A stretch of 37,259 bases of DNA from a virus, in the IMG/VR virus record IMGVR_UViG_3300035698_031256, positions 1 through 37,259 of that record; one strand, written 5' to 3'. The notes below the pieces were generated by a model. The model did not search any database. It was not told where the DNA came from and saw only the letters and a list, made by a program, of their open reading frames with translations. Numbering within the stretch: the first letter of the stretch is position 1; each line of letters opens with the position of its first letter. Positions 22,370 to 30,203 of this stretch are shown piece after piece. The position numbers were made by a program, and so were the translations under genes.

Positions 22370-23788
22370 ATGGGAATCTACAGAATTTATCCTTCCTCAT
22401 CCAATACTGTTGCCAATGGCAGATACAAGTTATACAACTCTAGTCAGAATGCTGTGGCTAATTTGTGGTATGGGGGCGGTATGGGGGCTAATACATCTTT
22501 CCGCCAAAACACTTTTAGTAGATTTATGATGCAATTCAATCTGTCTACTTTAATGCAAAACTTCTCAGACAAAACAATCCTATCAGGAAATGTTGTTTCT
22601 TATAAATTGAAGATGACAAATTCCGTTGTAGGTGGTCGTGAACTAGAAAGAGATGGAAGAATTGCTAAACTAGACCCAGTTGTAGCCACATCTTATGACC
22701 TTCTTGCTTTTCCAATCAATAAATCTTGGGATGAAGGTAGAGGTTATGATATTTTAGAATCTGAATTTGTATTCACTGAATATGGAATCCCTAGGATTAC
22801 TGGATATTCAAACTGGAACTCAGCAACTACTTTAACTTCTTGGGATGAAGGCGGAATATATACAGACCCGTCAGCGTCCACAATCAATAATGCTACCCAA
22901 CATTTTGCGCTAGGAAATGAGGATGTCGATATGAATATTACAGACATGGTAACATCTTGGGTTGACTCATCGGTAGCGAACAATGGTGTGGCTATGTCAT
23001 TCTTACGCCCTTACGAGCTTATAAGCTCTGATACGCAGAGCTTCACATCTTTCTTTACCCAACACACCAACACAGCATTTAAACCCTTTATAGAGGTTAA
23101 TTTCGATCAACTGATTGAGGATGATCGATTATATGTTTCCAACAATAGGACATCCAAGTTATATCTTTATACATTTAGTGGGGATTCACCAGCAAATTAC
23201 ACTTCAATCGGATCAGTTGACATTACTGATAATTCTGGAACTGTAGTTTATTCTGGTCTACCTGTTAATCAGACCGAGAGAGGAGTTTATTATGTAGAAG
23301 TTTTAATGAGCGGAGCTACTAGGGGTCAAAAATATAAAGATGTATGGAATGATGTTGTTTTTAACACTGGGGTAGACTCAACAACTTTTACTCAAACATT
23401 TACAATCAAAGACAATTACTACCAAAGGACTCCTTCAGTAAATAGTTATGCTGTTGACATATATGGAATTGAAAATGGTCAAAAAATTGTTACAGGAGAC
23501 AAAGTGAAAATATTCTGCGATCTTAGAACGAATTACCAATCTTTTAAAGCTCCATCGAATCCCTTTAAAATGTTCTACAGAATTGTAATGAACTCACAAG
23601 TGGAAGTTGTGCCTTGGAGCCAAGTAAACAGAGTTGTTACAGATAATTGTCTTTCTCAATATATTGATCTAGACACGACTTGGTTGCTCCATAACCAAAA
23701 TTATAGAGTTGAGTTTAAGATGCAAGAATATGGAACCAATAGAAGACTTCCAGAAACTCTTGAATTTAAAGTAATTAACCCTTTTTGA
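22370..23788 (+). CDS. Structural protein with DNRLRE-like N-terminal half
   Basis: 472 aa. Residues about 1-250 show the pattern of the DNRLRE/carbohydrate-binding-like beta-domain found in many surface proteins: FSRFMMQFNLSTL near 50, SYKLKMTNS, SWDEGRGYD and later SWDEGGIYT, then MNITDMVTSWVDSSVANNGVAM, ending with a strand FIEVNFD. The C-terminal half (about 260-472) is beta-rich with no family seen, ending RRLPETLEFKVINPF. It stands divergently from the gp25-gp6 operon and converges with the 132-aa gene, overlapping by 14 bases. No signal peptide, so it is most likely a virion or baseplate-peripheral protein, perhaps binding glycans. That function is inference. Confidence 0.6.
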   Translation: MGIYRIYPSSSNTVANGRYKLYNSSQNAVANLWYGGGMGANTSFRQNTFSRFMMQFNLSTLMQNFSDKTILSGNVVSYKLKMTNSVVGGRELERDGRIAKLDPVVATSYDLLAFPINKSWDEGRGYDILESEFVFTEYGIPRITGYSNWNSATTLTSWDEGGIYTDPSASTINNATQHFALGNEDVDMNITDMVTSWVDSSVANNGVAMSFLRPYELISSDTQSFTSFFTQHTNTAFKPFIEVNFDQLIEDDRLYVSNNRTSKLYLYTFSGDSPANYTSIGSVDITDNSGTVVYSGLPVNQTERGVYYVEVLMSGATRGQKYKDVWNDVVFNTGVDSTTFTQTFTIKDNYYQRTPSVNSYAVDIYGIENGQKIVTGDKVKIFCDLRTNYQSFKAPSNPFKMFYRIVMNSQVEVVPWSQVNRVVTDNCLSQYIDLDTTWLLHNQNYRVEFKMQEYGTNRRLPETLEFKVINPF

Positions 23789-24173
23789 TAGCTCCCCTAG
23801 GTTCCAAATCTCCTTGTAACATTCTTCTAAGAGATAAAATTGTATCTGCTTCAAATTTTTCAATATAACCTTGTTCTTCAGTGTTGTATTGTCCAACAAT
23901 ATCATAATCTCTATAAGAATCATTTGATTTTATTTCGAACCACGTCACAAGATATCCATCTTTTATTTGAATTTGCATATCCATTATATAAGTGGTTTCT
24001 CTTGAGGCTTCACGAGAAGTTATATTATCCATCTCTTCTAAGAAAGGGGTTATGACTTTGGCAGTTTCTAAACAATCGCTGAGGAAACAAAAATCAAAAT
24101 TTATTTGATGTTTTTGAATTAATCTCTTGATCTCTTTCTTATTTAAATCCGTGATTTCGTAGTTCTGATTCAT
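23775..24173 (-). CDS. Hypothetical protein (132 aa)
   Basis: A soluble, charged protein starting MNQNYEITDLNKKEIKRLI, with no recognised family. The middle (TTYIMDMQIQIKDGYLVTWFEIKSN) looks like a beta-sheet packed on helices. Its start overlaps the end of the 79-aa zinc-binding gene by 35 bases in another frame, suggesting coupled translation. Its end overlaps the convergent 472-aa structural gene by 14 bases. It sits downstream of the spike/hub genes but shows no structural-protein features; an accessory gene is likely. Confidence 0.5.
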   Translation of the reverse strand: MNQNYEITDLNKKEIKRLIQKHQINFDFCFLSDCLETAKVITPFLEEMDNITSREASRETTYIMDMQIQIKDGYLVTWFEIKSNDSYRDYDIVGQYNTEEQGYIEKFEADTILSLRRMLQGDLEPRGAIKKG

Positions 24174-24378
24174 TGGGGTATCCTATTTGTTTGTAACATA
24201 TTCTGCAATATTTGTAGACATTATTGCTTTCCCCAAATTTAAGAATTTTTTCCGAATGATTACACTCTTCTTGTAAAATTCTTAAATCTTCCTGAAGAAT
24301 AGCTATCTGTTTTTTAATTACAGAACACTTTTCATGTCTATCTTTGTTGTGAACGTTAAGTTCGGTATCCTTTCTCAT
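24139..24378 (-). CDS. Small coiled-coil/zinc-binding-like protein (79 aa)
   Basis: Residues about 15-42 form a heptad-like helix (SVIKKQIAILQEDLRILQEE). This is followed by potential zinc ligands: CNH at 39-41, CRIC at about 58-61 and a late H in LRNHG. The helix-plus-CxxC layout resembles small phage zinc-ribbon proteins; the function is unknown. It overlaps the following 132-aa gene by 35 bases. Starts further downstream exist, but this ATG gives the complete coiled coil. Confidence 0.5.
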   Translation of the reverse strand: MRKDTELNVHNKDRHEKCSVIKKQIAILQEDLRILQEECNHSEKILKFGESNNVYKYCRICYKQIGYPNESELRNHGFK

Positions 24379-24394
24379 GTAAGTCTAAAATACA

Positions 24395-24416
24395 GTGATG
24401 TCTATAAGTACATCAC
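24395..24416. repeat. Small inverted repeat upstream of the 79-aa gene
   Basis: GTGATGT and ACATCAC separated by eight bases, in the only gap (about 75 bases) between the spike gene and the 79-aa gene. No T-run follows on either strand, so it is not a clear terminator. A leader hairpin or operator is possible. Confidence 0.4.
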
Positions 24417-24453
24417 GCATTTTGCTAACAGTTGTGTTTCCAAAAAGGTGGTT

Positions 24454-25428
24454 TTAATTTATTCTCACATAAGAGGATATAATTTTCTGTAATTCTCCAT
24501 CAACTGTATAGCTTGAGAGTTGATCTGACAAAGCAGTTGAAGCTAACGGGGCTTGCGGGGTGTGGATGTGAGTCAATAATGTCCTGATAATCAAATCAAG
24601 TAATTTAATTAATTCATCACCCTTAACCGAGGGACTTAAAGAGCTTGATAATTCTCCAAAAGAACTTAAATCTGCATTTTTTTCAAACTCAGCAATTTTT
24701 TTATCTCTAAATTTTCCTAAATGTGAGTATAAATTAATCACTGATGAAGTAATGTCAGCTTTTGAATAAGCTTTTAATTTAACATCATCTCCAACTAAAT
24801 TAATTTCTCCAGCTGATAATGTGTTGTTTTCTGGGTTTTCTTGCTGAGACACGCTTATAAAAGCTGGAGTTTTAGTGTTTGGTTGGAGAGTTCCTTTTTT
24901 AAAAGCTCCAGCCACAAGCCTGACTTCTCTTGATTTTAAAATTAACCAAGCATCATCACGACCCTCTAATCCTACATCAAAACCTTTAGGTATGTCTAGC
25001 TTTGCTAAATCCTTACTTGAAATCTGAGCTTTCGAATTGGATGCTGTGTCTTTGTATATGTTTTTGGCGCTAGCATAAGACTCAACCTTATGCTGAGACT
25101 GAGACGTATGGACGGGCCCTGACCAATATCTTATTCCTGTGTTGTCTTTAGGGTCTTCTAAAAATACAAAGACTAATTCCCCCAATCTAGGTTTAGAATA
25201 AATAAAAGTACTCTTCAATGGGACGCACCAAGGAAGGTCATCAATGCTTCCTATTAAGCGATCACGATCATCAATTCTCACTTTAAGTCTACCTTGAGAC
25301 AAAGGATCATCAACAAACTCCACTCTAGCTGGATAAACGTTTCTAAAATTAGAATCACCCTTACTTGAATAGTTTTTTTGACCCTGAATATTCAGGTTAT
25401 GCCTCATCTGTTCATCAAACCCGCTCAT
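24454..25428 (-). CDS. Baseplate hub/spike protein with gp5-type OB-fold
   Basis: 324 aa. Residues about 28-110 match the N-terminal OB-fold of gp5/gpV/VgrG-type spikes: YPARVEFVDDPLSQGRLKVRI, then DLPWCVPLKS, then PRLGELVFVFLEDPKDNTGIRYWSG. The C-terminal region (about 280-300) has THIHTPQAPLASTAL, resembling the HxH-P segment common near the end of such spike proteins. No lysozyme domain is visible, unlike T4 gp5. The protein would form the trimeric hub that carries the membrane-piercing tip. Its start overlaps the stop of the 69-aa gene by one base. Confidence 0.8.
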   Translation of the reverse strand: MSGFDEQMRHNLNIQGQKNYSSKGDSNFRNVYPARVEFVDDPLSQGRLKVRIDDRDRLIGSIDDLPWCVPLKSTFIYSKPRLGELVFVFLEDPKDNTGIRYWSGPVHTSQSQHKVESYASAKNIYKDTASNSKAQISSKDLAKLDIPKGFDVGLEGRDDAWLILKSREVRLVAGAFKKGTLQPNTKTPAFISVSQQENPENNTLSAGEINLVGDDVKLKAYSKADITSSVINLYSHLGKFRDKKIAEFEKNADLSSFGELSSSLSPSVKGDELIKLLDLIIRTLLTHIHTPQAPLASTALSDQLSSYTVDGELQKIISSYVRIN

Positions 25429-25637
25429 TACAGTTTATTTATTAACTCATTATGGTTATTGGCTAGCATGTTTAAGTCTTCAATACTTTTTACTATCGCT
25501 AATCTGATAATCTCTTTCTTCTCAATAGTTTCCTCTTGATCAAGCTCATCACACATCTCTAAAATTAACCCCTTTAGAGATTTAATTTCCTTGTCAACAT
25601 TTTTTGCTGACTTTAATATTTTATCTTTTTCAATCAT
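25428..25637 (-). CDS. Small coiled-coil protein in hub operon (69 aa)
   Basis: A highly charged, helical protein (KILKSAKNVDKEIKSLKGLI, then EETIEKKEIIRLAIVKSI) with heptad-like leucine/isoleucine spacing. It overlaps the gene before by four bases (ATGA) and the gene after by one, so it is tightly coupled between a baseplate protein and the spike. An assembly helper or small hub component is plausible; no family is recognised. Confidence 0.55.
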   Translation of the reverse strand: MIEKDKILKSAKNVDKEIKSLKGLILEMCDELDQEETIEKKEIIRLAIVKSIEDLNMLANNHNELINKL

Positions 25638-26044
25638 CTTGCTACTCCAATTCCAGTGTGAGGAGAGATTGTGGCTCCAACCACAGAGATCGCCCCACCT
25701 GCGTTTGATCCATTTGCATTCAATAAAGCTCCTTGATCCAACACCACGTCTACTCTCATTTGACTTTGAATGGCATCAATTATCTCTTCTGCCATTACTT
25801 TGGTGTATTGTTCCATTACGTTTGGAGTACCATCAGCAAGCACTCCTGAAGGTATTCCAACTTCATCAAATCTTGAAACAATAGAAGATGTGAGAAGTTG
25901 GGAGTTGAGACCCGGTCGTCCTTTGGCAAATAATATCTGACCAATAGATAATCTTGGAATAGGAATTCTATTTTCTTCTAACATAAACAAAAGAAAATCC
26001 GCAATTTCCTGCGCTTTATTTAGTCCTTCATCAATTTCAATCAT
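25634..26044 (-). CDS. Hypothetical baseplate-associated protein (136 aa)
   Basis: The protein begins with a helix (IEIDEGLNKAQEIADFLLFML). Residues about 47-90 (LNSQLLTSSIVSRFDEVGIP... MEQYTKVMAEEIIDAIQ) are mirrored by the 58-aa protein encoded just upstream. The C-terminus is small-residue rich (LLNANGSNAGGAISVVGATI... GIGVAR) and could thread into an assembly. It overlaps the 69-aa gene by four bases and the 58-aa gene by eight. Position next to the spike gene suggests a hub or tail-tip component. Confidence 0.55.
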   Translation of the reverse strand: MIEIDEGLNKAQEIADFLLFMLEENRIPIPRLSIGQILFAKGRPGLNSQLLTSSIVSRFDEVGIPSGVLADGTPNVMEQYTKVMAEEIIDAIQSQMRVDVVLDQGALLNANGSNAGGAISVVGATISPHTGIGVAR

Positions 26045-26213
26045 AATTTAATTCGTTTAAAGATGTTATAATTTCTTCTAACAATAAGTCAGTGTATTCT
26101 TTCATTTTATTAGACAAACAATTAGTTGTTGGAATCCCTAATTTTTCAAATTTTGAGATTATAGAAAGGGTTAAAAAATTTGATTCATTAAATCTATTGG
26201 TAACGTCTAACAT
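26037..26213 (-). CDS. Mini-paralogue of the 136-aa baseplate-associated protein (58 aa)
   Basis: ATG at 26213, stop TGA at 26037-26039. The sequence FNESNFLTLSIISKFEKLGI, then KMKEYTDLLLEEIITSLN, matches by eye residues about 47-90 of the next protein (LNSQLLTSSIVSRFDEVGIP, MEQYTKVMAEEIIDAIQ), with the same spacing apart from a few residues. It ends eight bases into the next gene, so the two are translationally coupled. It looks like an ancient partial duplication that has stayed open and in register. No protein-level function can be named. Confidence 0.65.
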   Translation of the reverse strand: MLDVTNRFNESNFLTLSIISKFEKLGIPTTNCLSNKMKEYTDLLLEEIITSLNELNYD

Positions 26214-26224
26214 TATATTTATTT

Positions 26225-27496
26225 TTAAGCGTCTTGTGATGGTATCGATATTATAGAAGCTAAAGATTGCGCGGCTGCTGCATATTTTTGAGCCTTCTCA
26301 GCTGTCTCAGCAACATCCCCCAACATTCCGAATCTAGCCTTAATTTTTTCTGCTTTTCTTTTGGCTTTTTCTAAATAAGTTCTAGCAAAGTAATTTGTTA
26401 CTAATTTTTTAAAATACTTGATCACCTCTGTAAGAATAATAGACAATAAAGCTTTCAGTAAAATATTTAACATCCTTTCAGAGAATTCTTTCTTTTCTTG
26501 GTTGTCAGGATCATTCAGAATAGAACAGGAGTTTGATAATAAATCATCTTTTGTTATGTTGGCTCCAGCAGGTGAAGATTGAATTGCAGACATAATTGGG
26601 TCAATGTAAGCATATATTATAGTTGAAAAATATCCAATCAATTTTTCAATTAGTATTCTAAAAAAGTTTTTTCCTGCTTGGTTCGCGTTTTGTTCGTTGT
26701 TAATTCCTTGAGTTTGACTCTGAACAAAATCAACCACCACCTCCAAACTTTGAGCTGGAGTGACCGCCTCTCCTTCTATTGTCTCAGAGCCTCCTCCTTC
26801 AAAAATAAATGAAGGGTCTTCTGGTAATTTAATTTTTATCGTCTGACAATTAATCTCGAATTCTACTTGCCCAGCCTCTAACTGTTTTTTTAAAGCTATC
26901 CTATTATATTCTAAGTCTTGATTTCGAACAATAGCTTTATTCGAAAGGTCAAAATTTTCAGCTGCGCACACGGCTGAATTAAGCAGTCTTTCTCTCTCAG
27001 CAGCATTAGGGTTCAAATACTCCCCAGCAGCTGTATCCTTGCCCCCAAATAGCATTAAAGTTAAATCTTTTGCTATCTTCTGCTTGTATACGTCTAAGAA
27101 ATTACTTGGGACTAGGGAGTTAAAGTAAGCTATATTCTGCTGCTTAAAGTCTGCCGCTGTTGCAGCATCAGTTTCGCCTCCTGAATTAATATTAGGTAAA
27201 GCAATACCTTTTTTCGCCATCGTTTCAGCAAACACATCTAATACTGTCTCTTCTAAAAAACCTGTTCCGATCCCAAATAATTTATCAATAAACAATAAAA
27301 ACAACACTTCAGGTTGAATACCTAAACTCTGCATGGTTTTATTAAGAAAATCAAATGTTGATATTTGTTGAGATTTAGGAATATTTATTTGCTTAAATAA
27401 AGGAATAGACAATAGGTTTTGCATCGAAGAAATCTTCGAAACAAGCTCAGATTGTGTACTCGTTAGAGGATTTTGTTTAGGTACGTTAAAAGCCAT
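26225..27496 (-). CDS. Hypothetical hub/tail protein (423 aa)
   Basis: Mostly helical. Hydrophobic helices occur at about 63-82 (VLFLLFIDKLFGIGTGFL) and 345-365 (LNILLKALLSIILTEVIKYF), and a Lys/Ala-rich helix forms the C-terminus (YLEKAKRKAEKIKARFG, then AEKAQKYAAAAQSLASI). Four Cys are spread through the middle. It lies 12 bases upstream of the 58-aa gene in the hub operon. The hydrophobic segments could contact the membrane during infection or pack inside the tail; neither is proven. No family is recognised. Confidence 0.5.
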   Translation of the reverse strand: MAFNVPKQNPLTSTQSELVSKISSMQNLLSIPLFKQINIPKSQQISTFDFLNKTMQSLGIQPEVLFLLFIDKLFGIGTGFLEETVLDVFAETMAKKGIALPNINSGGETDAATAADFKQQNIAYFNSLVPSNFLDVYKQKIAKDLTLMLFGGKDTAAGEYLNPNAAERERLLNSAVCAAENFDLSNKAIVRNQDLEYNRIALKKQLEAGQVEFEINCQTIKIKLPEDPSFIFEGGGSETIEGEAVTPAQSLEVVVDFVQSQTQGINNEQNANQAGKNFFRILIEKLIGYFSTIIYAYIDPIMSAIQSSPAGANITKDDLLSNSCSILNDPDNQEKKEFSERMLNILLKALLSIILTEVIKYFKKLVTNYFARTYLEKAKRKAEKIKARFGMLGDVAETAEKAQKYAAAAQSLASIISIPSQDA

Positions 27497-27501
27497 TATT
27501 T

Positions 27502-27924
27502 TTATTTATCGCTGTCGTTGTCTTTATTTTTTTTTCTCTTCTCCTTCTTTGATCGTCTATCGTCTCTCATGTTTTTTACTGTTTCAGCAAAAAACTCTCT
27601 TTCTTCAGGAGTGACTGCGGTTGCTTGAGATGAATCATCAAGCTCACTATAAGCAATCTTTTGAATTGAGTTTGCGACTTCAATGATTGAAGAAGAAGTT
27701 TTAGACGCAAGTTCTAAGTATGAAATTGCAGTTTTACCAAGCAAAGCAATCATTTCGCCTCCATCCATGTCATCCGCAGCCTCTCGGTACATGTCCATTG
27801 CTTCGTTTCGTTCCTCCATTTTAAGTTTAACAGCAAAATTCATTAACTCTACATAAGAGTCTTTTGTGGTCTCAACTTTAGGGTGGTTAATATTTTCTTC
27901 TGGTTTTGAATTTTGATCTTCCAT
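27502..27924 (-). CDS. Hypothetical charged helical protein (140 aa)
   Basis: Helix-rich with acidic N-terminal half and a strongly basic end (RRSKKEKRKKNKDNDSDK), preceded by EEREFFAETVKNMRDD. The gene is followed after five bases by the 423-aa gene, so the two are co-transcribed. A tail-assembly chaperone or small scaffold is imaginable from size and charge, but there is no family match by eye. Confidence 0.5.
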   Translation of the reverse strand: MEDQNSKPEENINHPKVETTKDSYVELMNFAVKLKMEERNEAMDMYREAADDMDGGEMIALLGKTAISYLELASKTSSSIIEVANSIQKIAYSELDDSSQATAVTPEEREFFAETVKNMRDDRRSKKEKRKKNKDNDSDK

Positions 27925-27958
27925 ATCAATTTGTTTTTCATAAATAAAGCATTAAAAA

Positions 27959-28348
27959 TTATCTGCTTTTAAGATAATTAGTTTTCATCACAGCATACTT
28001 AAACTCTAGACTCTTTGTTATGTTTGATAAAATGATTTTATCAGACTTAACAGGAGTCTCTCTTCTTAGATATTGAGCGAAATGTTTTCTTGATTGAATT
28101 ATCTCTTTTAATTCAGTGTAGGGCATTTCTTTGAAATCCTCTATCAAACTAATTACTGTTTGAAAAAAGAAATATTTCTCATCATTATCTGTGTTTAAAT
28201 ACATCTCGCAATCAACCTCCAGCCCAGCTAGTATAAAATGATAAAAGCCAGCACAGTTCTCATTATTGATCCCTGTGTGGCTTTTGTCATTAAATATAGT
28301 TCTGAGGAAAGAGTAAAAAATCACTTGTCTTACTTCTAATTCCATCAT
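27959..28348 (-). CDS. Hypothetical protein coupled to the late sigma factor (129 aa)
   Basis: A soluble, mainly helical protein starting MMELEVRQVIFYSFLRTIF. Its ATG overlaps the end of the gp55-like sigma gene by four bases, giving direct translational coupling. In T4 the late sigma gp55 works with a small coactivator, gp33 (about 112 aa), which bridges RNA polymerase and the sliding clamp. A similar-size partner expressed with sigma would fit, but I see no gp33 sequence match, and the T4 genes are not adjacent. The role is therefore unproven. Confidence 0.5.
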   Translation of the reverse strand: MMELEVRQVIFYSFLRTIFNDKSHTGINNENCAGFYHFILAGLEVDCEMYLNTDNDEKYFFFQTVISLIEDFKEMPYTELKEIIQSRKHFAQYLRRETPVKSDKIILSNITKSLEFKYAVMKTNYLKSR

Positions 28349-29223
28349 CCTTCTTCTTTCTTTTTTATAAACCCTTGTTTCTTCACTCGGTAAAAAGCTC
28401 TAATTCTAGTTAAGGAGTAAGTGATATCTTTTCTCTGTAATCCAGTTTCATCAGCAATTTCTTTATAAAGATCAACCTTGTTATAAGCTCCAATTTTATG
28501 GTGTTCATTTAAAATATACACTAGAGTTTTTGAAACTGTAATGTCATTCTTTGTCCATTTACTTTCTTCGCCTTTTTCAACCTCATCTTCAAGAAGTGTT
28601 TTAATAAAGTGAAAAAGCTGAAACATAATATCCATTTCTTCTAACGGAATCCCCTCATCATCCAAGCTCTCCATTCTCTTAGCATCGACTTCTGGTTTAT
28701 GATCTTCATAATCTAGAAGTTTAGACTTTGTTTCATGGGTCTTCTTTATTTCATTCATGCAATAGTTCTTCGCCATTGTCCCGAAATAAGAAAAAGATTT
28801 ATGACCTTTATAAGGGTCAAAATTTGCAAACTTATCATGAATATGACCTAAGCAGTCGTTGTGAGCTGTCCTTACATCAATATCATATCTGAAAAGTTTA
28901 TATCTATAAATGATATTCTCGACCAACCTATTTAAAGGTTTCTCTAGGTGTTTTTTGTACAATCTATTTTTTTTATCTTGTACTTCTTCACTCATAGACC
29001 ACTCAATCTTGTCTTGGAACTCCGCTAGAGTTCCATCTTCGATTGTAGAATCATAAGTTTCTTTCCTGTTCTCTAAGTGTTGTTTCATCTTAGTAGTTAA
29101 GAAACGAGTGTCCATTTCTAAGAACACTCTTACTGCTTCTTCTGTTTCACCTGTCCAGTATACTTTCTTCTTCTTTTTTTCAGGTATTACATTAATCATT
29201 GGTTTTGTGCTACCTGTTGTCAT
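28345..29223 (-). CDS. Late-transcription sigma factor, T4 gp55-like
   Basis: 292 aa. Residues about 96-162 show a sigma region 2-type segment: NRLVENIIYRYKLFRYDID, then DCLGHIHDKFANFDPYKGHKSFSYFGTMAKNYCMNEI, where the aromatic KSFSYFGTxAKNY motif corresponds to the core-binding/-10 recognition helix. Residues about 247-280 (KVDLYKEIADETGLQRKDITYSL) form a helix-turn-helix-like unit. It is longer than T4 gp55 (185 aa), with a basic N-terminal extension (EKKKKK near 15). It should direct host RNA polymerase to late promoters. It lies downstream of two glycosyltransferase genes, two bases from the second, and directly upstream of the baseplate genes. Confidence 0.75.
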   Translation of the reverse strand: MTTGSTKPMINVIPEKKKKKVYWTGETEEAVRVFLEMDTRFLTTKMKQHLENRKETYDSTIEDGTLAEFQDKIEWSMSEEVQDKKNRLYKKHLEKPLNRLVENIIYRYKLFRYDIDVRTAHNDCLGHIHDKFANFDPYKGHKSFSYFGTMAKNYCMNEIKKTHETKSKLLDYEDHKPEVDAKRMESLDDEGIPLEEMDIMFQLFHFIKTLLEDEVEKGEESKWTKNDITVSKTLVYILNEHHKIGAYNKVDLYKEIADETGLQRKDITYSLTRIRAFYRVKKQGFIKKKEEG

Positions 29224-29225
29224 AT

Positions 29226-30203
29226 TTATGCTGTTTGTTCGATTAATTCTACTCTACTCAAATCGTCATCGAAGAATACGTAATCATCTAAAGCTGCTTG
29301 CGTCCAGTGTTGAATCTCTCCTTGAGTTATTCCACCATTTTCTGGTTTCATTTGAGTTAAGTGAGAAGGAATTTTAGAAGACTTATGGTTAAAGCTATCA
29401 GTTGTTGTGTGTCTCAACAAATAACCGATTCTTGGGATATTTATTGTTTGAATATCGTTGTAAACCATTCTTAAGAAAAACTCATAGTAATTTGTTACTT
29501 TTAAGCTACTCTTCATAGGGTACATTAACCCATCTCTCTCTTCAATGTTATCACTCTCATCCAATAAGGCGGACACTCGGTAAAGTGCGCCCAATGGGTG
29601 GATGCAATTAAATCTACTCAACAACATATAATCATAGTACCCTGCGGATTCAGCCATATTGTCTGCCCAACAGAATTCATTTATATATGAAGTAAATGAT
29701 TCAGCGATCATATTTTTAATTAAAGGCAAGAAAATTCCTACTTTAGCATTTTCCTCAGCGTATTTTTCTGCTATCTCATACCACTTTAGAGAAACTTCAT
29801 CTTCACACTCAACAACTGAAAAGAAATCATACTCAGATGCTACAGCTAACTGGAAAGTCTTATTAAAGACATCAGCAAAACTATTAATCTCGATTTGTTC
29901 AATTGTGTGATTAACCTCTGTTCCGTCGAAATATTCTGCTTTCTTCTCAGGCTCTTTTCCTTCTACTTTATCCTTTTCTTCAACTTTTACGTCTACGAAT
30001 ACAGAAATTGTAGGCTTTTTAATAACTTCAATTATTGTCTCCAACTCATCATCAGCAAACCCTTCATGTAGAAAAACCACATCAACTGGTTTGTCTTGCA
30101 TAGAAAGTCCATACAGACACTTGTTTAAAAGTTCAATTCTTAAGTCCTTATTGAGGTATACCCCAACTAGTGTATTAGTTTGTTTTTGCGGCTTCAAGCT
30201 CAT
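29226..30203 (-). CDS. GT2-like glycosyltransferase
   Basis: The start at 30203 (MSLKPQKQTNTLVGVYL) overlaps the GT4 gene by 29 bases; an upstream ATG at 30260 is possible but would overlap by 86. The N-terminus VGVYLNKDLRIELLNKCLYGLSMQ followed by VDVVFLHEG resembles the GT-A fold of family 2 (strand, then LxxCLxSLxxQ helix, then acidic strand). Around residue 109-141 FADVFNKTFQLAVASEYDFFSVVECEDE corresponds to the NxAxxxAxxxYxxFxDxDD segment, with E132/D135 in place of a canonical DxD. An insert rich in Lys/Glu lies near 70-95. Acceptor unknown: phage DNA, virion protein or host glycan are all possible. Confidence 0.6.
   Translation of the reverse strand: MSLKPQKQTNTLVGVYLNKDLRIELLNKCLYGLSMQDKPVDVVFLHEGFADDELETIIEVIKKPTISVFVDVKVEEKDKVEGKEPEKKAEYFDGTEVNHTIEQIEINSFADVFNKTFQLAVASEYDFFSVVECEDEVSLKWYEIAEKYAEENAKVGIFLPLIKNMIAESFTSYINEFCWADNMAESAGYYDYMLLSRFNCIHPLGALYRVSALLDESDNIEERDGLMYPMKSSLKVTNYYEFFLRMVYNDIQTINIPRIGYLLRHTTTDSFNHKSSKIPSHLTQMKPENGGITQGEIQHWTQAALDDYVFFDDDLSRVELIEQTA

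Noticed and set aside
25591-25884. Plus-strand ORF of 97 codons in the hub operon
   Set aside because: It is antisense to two tightly overlapping minus-strand genes and rich in residues produced by complementing their codons.
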